This document shows, in pieces, positions 35,601-46,249 of a DNA stretch of 64,000 nucleotides. Made by a program: the position numbers and the translations under genes. Below the pieces are notes generated by a model. The model searched no databases. It worked only from the letters and a program-made list of their open reading frames with translations, and was not told where the DNA came from. Every line of letters starts with the position of its first letter. Position 1 is the first letter of the stretch. This DNA is from Sipunculus nudus (Eukaryota > Annelida > Sipuncula > Golfingiida > Sipunculidae), in the NCBI GenBank assembly GCA_026874595.1, contig CM049314.1:13818729-13882728 (forward strand), in the 5' to 3' direction.

Positions 35601-37429
35601 GAAAAATAGAGATGGTCTACAAAATAAGTTATTGTGAACATCCCTGACCTATGACCTTGGCCTTTTGCCCACATATCAACTGGATTCTTTCTAAATGATG
35701 GGTAACTACTAACTACTTACATCTGGCTGGGTGTAATTACTTGGCAACCAAAGAGTGAATAACTTAGACCTGCAACCTTTATCCTCCTGACCAGCTGACC
35801 TCAAAATCAATTAGTTATTTCTTCATGCAAAAAGACCCATAAATATGAAGTTTGAATCACATTCAGTGATGTATAGATGTGGCATATGTGAAAGACTGAA
35901 GGTTTGGGTTGAACGGCTTCACTTGAAATATGTTCACAAGCATTTAGAACAATATTGTGACCTTGACCTTTGACCTTTTGAACTCAACATCAATAGGCTT
36001 CTTCCCCTATTGGTAGGTAAGCCATATATGACAGATGGAAAGTATAGATTGAAAAGTTTGCCTGAAAATGACTCCACGCAAGAAGAGGGTGCTGTGAACT
36101 TGACCTTTGACCTCAAAATCAACAGGTCTTTTCCCCTGTTGGCAGAGAAGCGATATCAGTGCTGAAAGGTTTGGAATGAAAGGTCTAGCTTGAAAGGTGT
36201 CCACAACCTTTTCAAAGAAGTGGATCCTGTGACCCTGACCTTTGACCTTGTGACCTCAACATCTATAGGATTCTTCTCCTACTTAGTAGGTGAGCTATAT
36301 GTGAAAGATCAAAGAATTGGGATAAAAGGTCTGGCTTAAAATGCATCCACAGGCTTTTCAAAGAAGTTGGTTCTGTGACCTTGACCTTTGACCTTGTGAC
36401 CTAAATATAATTATGGTTTTTCCCCTGTTGGTAGGAGAGCTGTATATGAAAGATGGAAGGTTTGGGATAAAAATTTTGGCTAAAAGAATTATTTCTGGGG
36501 GTCGCAAACACACCCCATAACTTCGAGAATATAGGTCCTAGTGACCTAATTTCAGGTTTGCAAGGAGATTTTTTTAGAACCTCTAAGACTGCATAGGTTT
36601 CATGGCCCTAGCCCCTACGGTTACGATTTGTGCCCTGCTAACGGACGGCCGGACGGACAGACGGAAGGACGACGGACAAAGACCCATCGCTATAGCCCAG
36701 CATGACTGAAAGTCAGCTGAGCTAAAAAAATTGATGCGATTTGAAAAGCACATACGGTAACACATGTATGCTGTTAACACTCTCAGAGAAATTCCTGGCA
36801 TACCAAATGGACCTTACCATACTGAGCTTCTGCCTGTTTCATTGCATGAAGCATACTCACAGAGCTTAATCACTTTCTTTATAGGACATCACCTTTTGTT
36901 CAGAAGAAAATGACATATTAAGACTAACACTTAACTAACACTTTGAAAATTGCAGATGATATATTCAGCGTTAACTCAGCAAACAAGCGGGAAAAAAATG
37001 AAAGTTCTTTTGGTTTTTTGTGATAAGTGAGGTTGGTGAACGATAGGGTGTCAGACAAATGGGTGTCAGACAAATTGAGTACACTGTACTCAAGACTTAT
37101 TTTAGATACACCAACCTGCGCCCGTTTTCTGTTTCTTTGCAGGTGGTTCTGAGGTTTTCTTGGCATTCTGCCGGGCTGCAGATTTAGACTTTTTGGCACA
37201 TGTGGCAGTGGATGTTGCCACGCTCCCCTTAGTGGCAGTGGTTGGAGATTCAGCTCCCCCTGGTGGTGACATGTTAGATCCCTGATAGGCCTTCTTTGTA
37301 AGCTGGTAGTGGATCTGTGATCTGTAGCAAATCAATATCCTATATGTTACCATGTTTAGAAAAAAATTGTCTACATTTTTACAGACTTGTCCACAGATTA
37401 AAGGCCTTATAATCTTATTTATCATTACA

Positions 37430-37487
<58 letters not shown>

Positions 37488-40400
37488 GAGAGAGATTCAT
37501 AAAGATAGATAAATAAAGCCTCTCTAACACAATGGCTAGTTAGTTGCCCTGAATTAAGTTTGGCTCCACTCATTCTTCCCTGTATTATACTCATACAGGC
37601 TGGTACTAAATTTTTACAGGTCCATGAATACTAAATTTACACAGCCCTTGCTCTTCTCAGTGTCACTCCTGGCGCATTCAGCTACACTCTTTCCTGTCTT
37701 ATGGCATACTCATATAGAACTAGTAAGATATCAAACTGCAGATATCAAATTTCATGCTGAATTCAATGTACCTAGGAAAATGTGACACAAGATATTTTAA
37801 TTGACGTACATGGTCTTGTTCTTTACAACTTCACTGATTTTGGACAGATCCACTCCAAATCGCTTCACGGCAGTATGCAACATTTTGATTTCTTCATCTG
37901 TCCATTTTGCTCTTGGGCTACAAAATTCAAAATAAATTATATTAGGGAGAATTTAATATTCATTTATTTGGTATGATAGTGACTTATTTTCAAAGGAAAT
38001 CAAAATATATACGATCAAATAAAGTACAAGAATCTCATGTCCAACTAGAAAAGAATATAAATATCATTAATATTTTGCTATCTGAATGCTGAATGAGTGA
38101 AAAATGCTGTTATTTATCAACAGGTAAATTGAAAATCAAATATAATTTTTAATAGCAATCTTTGACCTAGGGGTAACACACAAAATCTTTTATCATTTAT
38201 AATATCAATCTTCAGTATGCCACAGATAAAGGGATCTTATTCACAAAGAGCACATTTACATAAAATTTCCCTTTTGTAAACATCAGAAACGTGAATCCCT
38301 CACAAATAACAAGTGACCCATGGGTCAAGATGCTCAGCTGACTAGGAAGACATTTACAAAAGGAATTTTATCACCTGAATGCTACATTTTGTAGGTTGTA
38401 TCCCCATTTAACTGTAACAATTAAAGTTGTTCAAAACCAACAAGAAGAAAATGTTTCAGAACTAGAATATGTGTAGTCGACAAGCGACTACGTGTATCCG
38501 CCAAAATCAGAGTGGAACGGGTGAAGTGAGGCATGGATTGAGTTGCAAAGGGAAATAGAGTGAGCTGTGTTGCATATTAGCATGGATGTCTGCAGCCGAA
38601 ATGTGTATTTGGGTTGTGCCACCTACCAAAAAATCCAGAAAGCTGTCCAAGTTGTATAAATATGCAAAATTTTAAGCAGAAAAGTCAAACCACTACATTT
38701 ATATGAGTGATGTTATCCCACAGCAGAAAAACAGAAGGACTTGTGCAAAAATGGTGGCAGGTGGCGCCACCAATTTTGTGTATGATTAAGAACTATGTGA
38801 GATCTATACACATGCAAAATTTCAGAGGGATATGTCCAACCAGTCCTAAGATATAAGCCTGAATGTCTGCAGCATAAACATAAATGTAGGTGGCGCCACC
38901 TGCCAAAAAAATCTAGAAAGCTATCCAAGATGTATAAACACGCAAAATTTTTAGGCAGATAATTCAGACTACTACAGAGATATTAGTGATTTTAGCCCAC
39001 AGCAGACAAACAGACAGACGCTGTGCAAAAAGGGTTTGAGGTGGCCCCTCCAGTTTTGTGTATGATAAAGAGCTATGTAAGATCAATACACATGAAAAAA
39101 ATTTTGGCCTAATCGGTCGAACAGTTACCGAGATATGAGCTTGGATGCCTGCAGCGTAAACTATAATGTAGGTGGCGCCATCTGTCATAAAACCAAGAAA
39201 GCTGTCCAGGATTTATAAAACTGCAAAATTTTTGGCAGATATGTCAAACTACTGCCAAGATATGAGTGATATTATCCCACGGCAGACAAACAGATGGACG
39301 CTGTGCAAAAATGGTTGCAGGTGGCCCCTCCAGTTTTGTGTATGATAAAGAGCTATGTGAGATCTATGCACATGCACAATTTTGGCCCAATCGGTCAAAC
39401 AGTTCCCGAGGTATGAGCTTGGATGTCTGCAGCGTAAACTAGAATGTAGGTTGCGCCACTTGTCATAAAATCAAGAAAGCTGTCCAGGATTTATAAAACT
39501 GCAAAATTTTTGGCAGATATGTCAAACCACTGCCAAGATATGAGTGATATTATCCCACGGCAGACAAATAGATGGACGCTGTGCAAAAATGGTTGCAGGT
39601 GGCACCACCAGTTTTGCATATGATAAAGAGCTATGTGAGACTTATACACATGCAAAATTTTGATCTAATCGTTTAAATGGTTCTCGAGATATGAGCTTGG
39701 ATGTCTGCAGCGTGAACGTGAATGTAGGTGGCGCCACCTGTCATAAAAATCAAGAAAGCTATCCAAGATGTATATGCATGCCAAATTTCAGATGAATTAG
39801 TCAAACCACTGCAGAGATATAAGTGATTTAAACCCAAGGCAAATGAACAGATGGACATTGTTCAAACATGCTTGCAGGTGGCCCCACCATTTTTTTGTGT
39901 ATGATTTAAAGCTATCCAAGGGCTACATATGTACAATTTTTATCCTGATCAGCCAAATGGTTCCCGAGATATGTGGGTTTATGTATGGAAACTGACGCAG
40001 AAATGGACGCTGGGCAGATAGGAAAGGTCAGAGGTCAAAGCAAATTGGTTAGGCACCAGTTCACATGTGACCGGAAAATCGGTGTAAGTTTCGGAAAAAT
40101 CTGTCCAGTAGTCTCAGAGGAGTTCTCTGGAAACGAATGCGGCGGTGGCGGAACCCAGTCAAAAACATGGTATCTGCAAAACTTCACTTTGACGGATACA
40201 ATGATATGTCCAGCCATTCCCATGAAATCTAGCTTTTTGTATGTAAAACTAATTTCAGGTTTCCATGGAGATTGCCCAAGTTGTTTTGGTCAAAAGCACG
40301 CAAAATATAGGTCACCATGACTTTAGGTTTCTATAGACTTATGGAGACTGCCCAAGACTTCCCTGTATATTATATTTAAACATTCTAGGGCCAGCAGATA

Positions 40401-42811
40401 CAATTTGTGCCCATCTGATTTTCAGGGTGCTAAAAATTATGTTTTCAGCCCATAGATCACAGAATATACATGTAGGTCATCATGACCTAATTTCAGGTTT
40501 CCATGCAGATTTACCCATAAGGCCAAAACCTGCCTGAATGTCATGTCAGAGGAATCTGACTTGACAGATACAATCTGTGCCCTGTCTGACCAACTGGGTG
40601 CTCGAATTTATGTTTTCAGCATGAAGTTAGCAAAATTTAGGTCACCATTACCTAAATTCAGGCATCCAAGGAGATTGGCATGGGACCTCCCTGGATGTAC
40701 AGTTAGAAGTTCCTAGGTCTAACGGTTATGATTTGTGCCCTGTTAACAGACCAACTGCTTCATCTGAAGGTCTCAAAAATAGAGAAAAAATGTGTAAAAT
40801 TAGAAAAAATATAGGTGGCACCAGCAGTCTTCAGGAAATGATGAAAGACTCCATGATCAATATGAACGGAAAGAAATGTTGCAATCAATGCATCAGTTAT
40901 TCAGATACTGGAGCTTTTGTATCAAATTTTTAATTATTTTTGGGGTATTTTTGAACCCCATAGCTCTCAGAATATAGGTTATAGTGACCTTATTTAAGGT
41001 TTCCAAGGAGACTTTCATGGATCTCCATGGATTTTCAGTCAGAAGTTTCTAGGTCCAGCGATTATGATTTGTGCCCTGTTTACCTACAGACAGATGGACA
41101 GACAATGAGTAAAAATTAATTTAAAATTGAATTTTCAAATTTTGATTCAATGAAAAATTTTTCCATTTCATTTTGACTTTTAGGCACGAAAGAAAATGGT
41201 AGAGGAAAAAAAACAAAAACCAGGTTTGAGGTATTGACATGTAGTTACTGGTTGCTTAAATTGTGTACCACTTCAATTTTTCTTTAAATATTGAAATTTT
41301 ATAAGAAAATGAATATGAATTTCATAAATTCATACAACATTAGATAGACCTTTGTGCCGGGTTTAAAAAGATAAATACTTTATTGGGTCTAATATGCATC
41401 TGAAACAGCTTTATGTTTTAATTTATATTTTGTATTTTTGCCAGGGATGCTTCGTTAAAGATCTATACTTACTTGGGTGGGTTTGGTTCTTCTCCCTGGT
41501 GCAGCTGCATGGTTAGTTCCCCCAACATAGAGAAGGCTGCCCCCGCTGCTGTGAAGATCTCCCCTACCTGAAACCAGTGGTTTAATTTATCAGTTAAATC
41601 TATTTGTATACATTTTTTAGGAGGTGAATAAGTGAGGGAAATACATGGCTTTTCTGTTTGATTTTAACCAAATATTACATGGCTGATCTCCACACTGACC
41701 TTGAGCAACTTTGAATGAGTGACATTTTTATGACTTGGGAAAATATAAGATCTGGAACTTTTGTTCATCAATTCAGATCAATTTAGTGAAGCCTGTAGAC
41801 ATCAATTCTAATTCATTTTATGTTCACTTTTTTTTCAATTCCAATTCATACAATTTTCTTTTCCCTTCCAATTCCATTCAGAATTGACCCCAGGTTTGGT
41901 TGGCCATACAGTGGTTTTTAGTCCATTGAGTCTTTCATAGTGTTTCCCAGAAGATATGTGCACTGGAGTGATATTTGAACCATCAGAACCAATTTGTGAT
42001 AAAAAAAGGTTTTTGTTAACAAATATCATGACAGGTAGATATCATATGTAAGCTTTCTTGAGATGAGATAATTTTCACGGAGTGGTTCATGCGATTGGGG
42101 GTCTGCCTTCTGGTGTATTTAATCCACTTTATGCTATGGGGGTCAGATCTTCCTTAACCTGCTGACCCAAGGACCCTGTCACTCAAAGCAGGCTCCTTCC
42201 TGTGACAAGGTGCACATACTCTGGTCACTATAGGGCGTCAGAGTTGGTTACATTGGAGGGGGCGGTGGGGTGGTTAGCATGAAAGAGGTCTCAACCTGTG
42301 ACCCCCCCCCCCCCCCTTGCACATCATAGGAAGAAATTTTTTTTTCTCAATATTGGTGAAAATCACAAATTGACAGTCAGAAAACATGAGAGGACAGTCA
42401 GCAATGGTGCCAACCCAACGTCTACACATTTTAAATAGGAAGTGTGTCTTAATTATCGAAGTTCAGGCGGCAGCCTGCCGCTTATCACACAATCTCAGAG
42501 ACAGTAAAGCCCTATAAACTAAAAGGGTCTAAAAGATTGAGTTTTTTTCCTGGGCCAGCCTTAAAAGTGTGCGAGGTCTTTTTAAGCATCCTATGTCTAT
42601 GCACATGTATTCTAATTTCACTCCCTCATTTGGATTAATAGTGGTTGATGCGGACAGGGTCTTTCATACTCTAAAGCTTGCCTGTTACCCAGTTATCGCC
42701 CACTTTCTGAAGACCGGTACTCGCATAATTTTTCCATTTTGGGGGACAAACACAGTAATATCCGAAGAGTTAACTCTAGCTTACTTTAGTGGCTGAGTTT
42801 GCACCGCTCAT
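32648..42811 (-). CDS. BAP18: BAP18 chromatin-complex subunit, complete six-exon gene (span)
   Basis: Exons in transcription order: 42811-42785, 41567-41473, 37917-37810, 37321-37116, 33128-33033 and 32670-32648; coding length 555 nt, 184 residues plus stop, close to the 172 of human BAP18 (C17orf49/BACC1). All introns are GT-AG and every phase fits. Landmarks: N-terminal MSGANSATK-VGEIFTAAGAAF and LGELTMQLH (residues 1-32); a SANT/Myb-like region starting RAKWTDEEIKML near residue 43 and running to KNKTISQIHYQLTKKAY; a Ser/Thr/Lys-rich linker with AKKQKTG; then DVTLTALN and VKKLEFDS at the C-terminus, all in family order. BAP18 is a nuclear component of BPTF/NURF and MLL1-WDR5 complexes that bind H3K4me3 chromatin. 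Introns hold pearl-like elements and a 528-bp duplication. Confidence 0.93.
33033..33128 (-). CDS. BAP18: BAP18 exon 5 (DVTLTALN...KKLEFDS)
   Basis: Acceptor GCTTGTAG|ATGTCACG, donor ACTCAG|GTAGGT; 96 nt, phase consistent with exon 4 so that the junction codon gives Asp before VTLTALN. Residues VVDVGEVHDVKKLEFDS match the human VVDIEGL...KKLNFD tail. If the donor were not used the frame would end nine residues later at TAA 33013-33015. Confidence 0.92.
33860..34362 (+). mobile_element. Compact complete pearl/HINE-like element, ~500 bp
   Basis: Left terminus CAAGTGACCCATGGGTCATG with GCAGCTGAC; right terminus GGACGGACAGACGGAAGG, then CATCGCTATAGCACAGCATG and AAAGTCAGCTGAGCTAAAA. It carries one unit containing a perfect inverted AGGTCA site (34159-34173) and a near-DR1 site (34028-34040). 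It sits in BAP18 intron 4. Confidence 0.7.
34159..34173. promoter_or_regulatory. Perfect IR3 nuclear-receptor site (AGGTCACAGTGACCT)
   Basis: Two inverted AGGTCA half-sites with a 3-bp spacer, identical to the classical consensus estrogen response element. It lies inside a transposable element in a BAP18 intron; function unknown. Confidence 0.5.
34667..35713. repeat. Recent direct tandem duplication, ~528-bp period
   Basis: CAGAAAGCATGACTAAAGG starts at 34667 and again at 35195; both copies run to GATGGGTAACTACTAAC (ending ~35189 and 35713) with only scattered substitutions. The two near-identical minus-strand frames starting MFVLIIYGCVPGFRM are this duplicate, not genes. In BAP18 intron 4. 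Confidence 0.92.
35860..36728 (+). mobile_element. Pearl/HINE-like element, right end at 36728, ~140-bp units with DR1 sites
   Basis: It ends GACGGACAAAGACCCATCGC, then AGTCAGCTGAGCTAAAA. Units of about 140 bp share TGAAAGATGGAAGGTTTGGG and TTGACCTTTGACCT; perfect TGACCTTTGACCT occurs at 35964, 36101, 36236 and 36382. The left terminus is not seen. Confidence 0.65.
37116..37321 (-). CDS. BAP18: BAP18 exon 4 (end of SANT-like domain, basic linker)
   Basis: Acceptor GCTACAG|ATCACAG, donor GCGCAG|GTTGG; 206 nt. It begins SQIHYQLTKKAYQ (human AQIKATVKRKVYE), then a Ser/Thr/Ala/Lys-rich stretch ending PPAKKQKTGA, a likely nuclear localisation signal. The upstream longer frame reading through a (TA)n tract is intronic. 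Confidence 0.92.
37434..37480. repeat. (TA)n microsatellite in BAP18 intron 3
   Basis: About 47 bp of alternating TA followed by GA repeats to 37494. Confidence 0.9.
37810..37917 (-). CDS. BAP18: BAP18 exon 3 (SANT/Myb-like first part)
   Basis: Acceptor TTTTGTAG|CCCAAG, donor ACCAT|GTACGT; 108 nt. It encodes PRAKWTDEEIKMLHTAVKRF, then GVDLSKISEVVKNKT, matching the human AKWTETEIEML and AVKRFGDDL region. The conserved tryptophan is residue 46. Confidence 0.95.
38310..41110 (+). mobile_element. Pearl/HINE-like composite element, degraded right end
   Basis: Left end CAAGTGACCCATGGGTCAAG with TGCTCAGCTGAC. It contains a tandem array of ~281-bp units (38700-39960, landmark GGCAGACAAACAGA/CAGATGGACGCTGTGC near 39003, 39284, 39563 and 39841) and then 40200-41090 with diverged units of the second array type. 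It ends at a GACAGATGGACAGAC microsatellite near 41090; the terminal hairpin is lost. Located in BAP18 intron 2. Confidence 0.65.
40474..40488. promoter_or_regulatory. Perfect IR3 nuclear-receptor site (AGGTCATCATGACCT)
   Basis: Inverted AGGTCA half-sites with a 3-bp spacer; a one-mismatch relative AGGTCACCATGACTT lies at about 40309. Both are in the repeat phrase '(A/T)AGGTCAnnnTGACCTAATTTCAGG' that recurs through the family. Confidence 0.45.
41473..41567 (-). CDS. BAP18: BAP18 exon 2 (VGEIF...LGELTMQLH)
   Basis: Acceptor GGTTTCAG|GTAGGG, donor CCCAA|GTAAGT; 95 nt = 31 codons plus 2. It encodes the most conserved N-terminal block of the family, including VGEIFTAAGAAFSMLGELT. Confidence 0.95.
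42785..42811 (-). CDS. BAP18: BAP18 exon 1 (nine codons) with start codon
   Basis: Minus strand ATG AGC GGT GCA... encodes MSGANSATK and ends at donor AAA|GTAAGC, phase 0. This is the short N-terminal exon expected just before the VGEIF motif (human MTSASTK|V). The upstream minus sequence (TTTTGGCGAC before ATG) would be 5' UTR. A plus-strand open frame over it is a shadow. Confidence 0.85.
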
Positions 42812-42899
42812 GTCGCCAAAATGGGCAGACTTCGCTCTAAACAAGTTCCATCGTAATTTATAGTTCTCAAAACTAAAAACTGAGCGTGGAAAACCGTAA

Positions 42900-44184
42900 A
42901 ATGTAAAGCCCGTTAGCTTTTATATACACCAGTGGGGTTCATGGCTTTCCGGGGGCTTTCCTCACTGTAATTGTAAATTACATGCATCCATATTTCAATT
43001 TCATGCAATAAAATCATAGCTTTGAAAAAGTCAAGATTTCATATTTGTACGTTAGAATAATTTTAGACCAAAAGATATATCCTCTTGAGTGAATATTTTA
43101 TTAATTTTGTACAAAAAAATGATTCCTTATATATAGGGCCCAAGTTGAACCTAAAGCTATTATATTCGCGAGGATGTCCGTACACATTGGTCTGACATCA
43201 CAGATATATGTATTTCTTTTCATGTCATGTTTTAAAGAAAAAAACTGCATAATAAAATTATTTATATAATTTGTGACGATGAGTCAATTATTTAACATTT
43301 CAAATGTACTAGCTGGTATTTAAATTTCAACAAAGGGCAAATTATAAAACTTATTGTAAACGTTGGTGTATTTTTCTTAACAATTGCATGAATTTGTTTG
43401 CAGCTCTTAATATATAGACAAGAAAATATAAATGAAAGGCTATAAATAAAAAGACACATTATAAATAATTTTTATCATTTTGAACACTGAATGTATGGAC
43501 AGATTGATTTTGTATTGACTAGGGAGAATATGAGAGGAGGTAGCGCGTCAAAAATGAGATGATAAAAAATACAAAATGGCTGTAAAAACAAACGCATAAA
43601 ATTTTAAGGAAATAATTATTTTAAATAACACGAAACATGTAAACGATTAAAATACATAATGTTTCAATCTGGAACTTCTGGTAAGCCAAAGACGTTTAAT
43701 GTATTTTGGATTTTTCACTGGTGATTAAAATAAATTTAATGATGGGCTTTAGTTATGACCAAAACATTTATTTAGTTAAATCCAAAAAAAAGTTAAATAT
43801 TTACTTGGTGATGTTAAACAAGTTATTGAATAAATCAGAAGACAGATAATTGTAAATAAAATCATGAAAAAAATCTGCAAATCTGGGAGTCAGTTCTTAT
43901 TCATCACATAGGCCTACAATGGCATTTTATGGTTATTTGGGGTGACGGGAGGGCTGGAACGTACCGTGCTGGGGGAGGAGGGGGGGGGGGGATAGACAAT
44001 GCGTAACAGTTAAGCCCTACTTTGTAGCCGCAGACACGTCTGGTTACCAAGACTCTGAGATCAGCCACTGTTAGGTCAATCCCTTGAGCATATGACGCGT
44101 GAGTCGACCGGACAGCACGTGTAGGCTCACATTAGAGATCATGTAACAACACCAACACACAGAATACAGGTAGACCGCCTGCAG
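42900..44184. other. 5' flank of BAP18 and intergenic DNA, no gene seen
   Basis: AT-rich; a G-run lies at 43976-43991. The minus-strand BAP18 promoter should lie just above 42811, but no TATA or other core element stands out. Confidence 0.4.
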
Positions 44185-44192
44185 GCGGGATC

Positions 44193-44280
44193 CAGTGGCG
44201 TCAATTTTTCTTCCAGGGTGGGGGGATGACTTTGTATATTTATACACACACACACACATACCCCTATATTGACGCCCCTG
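44193..44280. mobile_element. hAT-type MITE, 88 bp, with 8-bp target duplication
   Basis: Terminal inverted repeats CAGTGGCGTCAAT and ATTGACGCCCCTG (one mismatch) are flanked by perfect 8-bp direct repeats GCGGGATC (44185-44192 and 44281-44288). Eight-base duplications and CAG(T/G)GGCG ends are the hAT signature. The interior is a (CA)n tract. Confidence 0.85.
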
Positions 44281-45419
44281 GCGGGATCGGTGGTGAGGAG
44301 GGCTGTTCTGAAAGAAACACGCGTTTACCCAAAGCTCTTCTTGTTATTGCCATTCGGTTTTTATTTAATCTTGATTAATAACTTTTATTTTTCTTGAAAT
44401 ACTTACGCCCAATTTAAGGCAGCGCAAATCTAACGTTTCTTTGGATACAAGCTCCGATTTTAGATATAGATGGCATTGTTAATGAACTGTGAAAAGAGCG
44501 TAAAAATACTGTACTTACATTGACCCCTCGGGTCTTTCACATTTATCCCAGTTTGGCATTTGATACGCTCTAAAATCATTGATCCGTCGTTGATAAACAG
44601 ACACCAAACAAACTTATATATAAACTGGACCATCATCATATATTTAAATCTATCATATGTCTGTCACATGGAAACTTGCAAGTCGGGACAACGGTCCTAA
44701 ATATTGTCTCCCTCTGATGTTTAACTTGATTTATTTTGCATGGAATGTACAGCTGGTTATAATAACTAATACGAGGCATTCTCCGTGGCTTGGGTGGTGG
44801 CGTTCGGTAGTCTGTGGTCTGTATATCTAATATATGTACAATATGGACAATAACGGACATTGCAGAAAGAAATTTCAATAATTTCGAGCTGTCATTATGA
44901 ACCACACGTCACGCAAACTATACATTGGACCCGCCACAGAGGCATCTTATTTATACACTAACACAACATTCCTTAATCTTTTATTGCAATGGAGCAGCGG
45001 AACTAGAGCCGCAACCTTGAGGATCAAAGGAGGGCAACAGGTTTAGCTTACACAAACATATCCCAGTCCCACTTATCAATCTCATTCAACTTATTTGCCA
45101 ATATATAAAATGTATTTTATAACTCCGGGTTACATATATCATGCTTAGTTCCTCACAAATTTCATAAAATCTATTTTCCGCAAGAATGCCTGGCGGTAAC
45201 TCTCCAGTGTGTGACGTCAGTCACGGGACACCACCGTGGGACAATAAATTAACGCTACCGGTATATACCATTTAAATATAAGTAAAAATACAGTATTTCT
45301 TTATGTGCCAGCATGAACGTACTGGCAAATATTTGAGAAAAAAAAACAGCATGTATTACATGCACCAGATGTAAGAAGTTTAAATTAGTCAATGATATCA
45401 CATCGCAGCAGCAAAATAT

Positions 45420-46015
45420 ATTTATTTATTTATTTTAACAGGGTAACAGATAAGATTGTCTTATATGCCATGGGACCCTGTTTGACAATACAATTCATAC
45501 AATGTATAAAATCATGTAAAATACAATCATAATATGACGATAAAACTAGACATCTGCATTCTAAGGAATGCAAGAGTCCGCTACGTTGGGGTTCCTATTT
45601 GTGAGATGCTCCCAAAACCGTATTGGCATTCACTTATTCGGCCCATGACCCCTGCTTCATCTGTGCATAAGTAGCAGTACATTTCTGAATATTCTTTGAT
45701 GACGTACCTGAATCCGGATCGTGTGTCGGATACACACTAAAATCTATAATCGATTGTTCAATGGCCAGTTTCAGAAATGCGCTGATCATTTCATGAGAAG
45801 CTGTTCATAACTGCGTCAGTTGCTAGTTTGTTGTGAACTAACAAATGCACAAACACACTCCTGGCACAGGCAAATTATTTATTTATTTTAATTATTCTTA
45901 TACTTTATTTTATTTTTATTATACAAACCAATTAGTGTTGGGGCACATATCTCACTTGGGGCCCTCGCGAAAGAATACAAATAGCATAAACATTTGTACA
46001 TACTTAAGTAAATAC

Positions 46016-46060
<45 letters not shown>

Positions 46061-46070
46061 GTAAATCATA
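45420..46070 (-). repeat. Two LINE-like 3' tail segments and (TA)n
   Basis: 45420-45500 (TTTATTTATTTATTTTAACAG then GGTAACAGATAAG, ATGGGACCCTGTTT) and 45875-46020 (TTTATTTTATTTTTATTATAC, GGGGCCCTCGCGAAAG) look like A-rich 3' ends of minus-strand retroelements. The second adjoins the reverse-transcriptase fragment; 46022-46058 is (TA)n. Weak evidence. Confidence 0.4.
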
Positions 46071-46249
46071 AGCTACTTAAAATAGTAATAAACATTGAAT
46101 ATTGACTCTCAAAAACATGGAGTGAAAAAAAAATCATGATCATACAGTGTATGATAAAATTAGGTAATTTTCAAGATAACTAAAGTACATGGCATGAATT
46201 GCTATAAACACAATATATTCTATGATGGAACACTATGATCAGTTTGAAT

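Noticed and set aside
44409-44484. Minus-strand candidate exon with TTTTCACAG acceptor and GGGC|GTAAGT donor starting MPSISK-IG
   Set aside because: Looks superficially like a BAP18 N-terminus but the frame stops before the donor and continues into no known motif; the exon at 42785-42811 fits far better.
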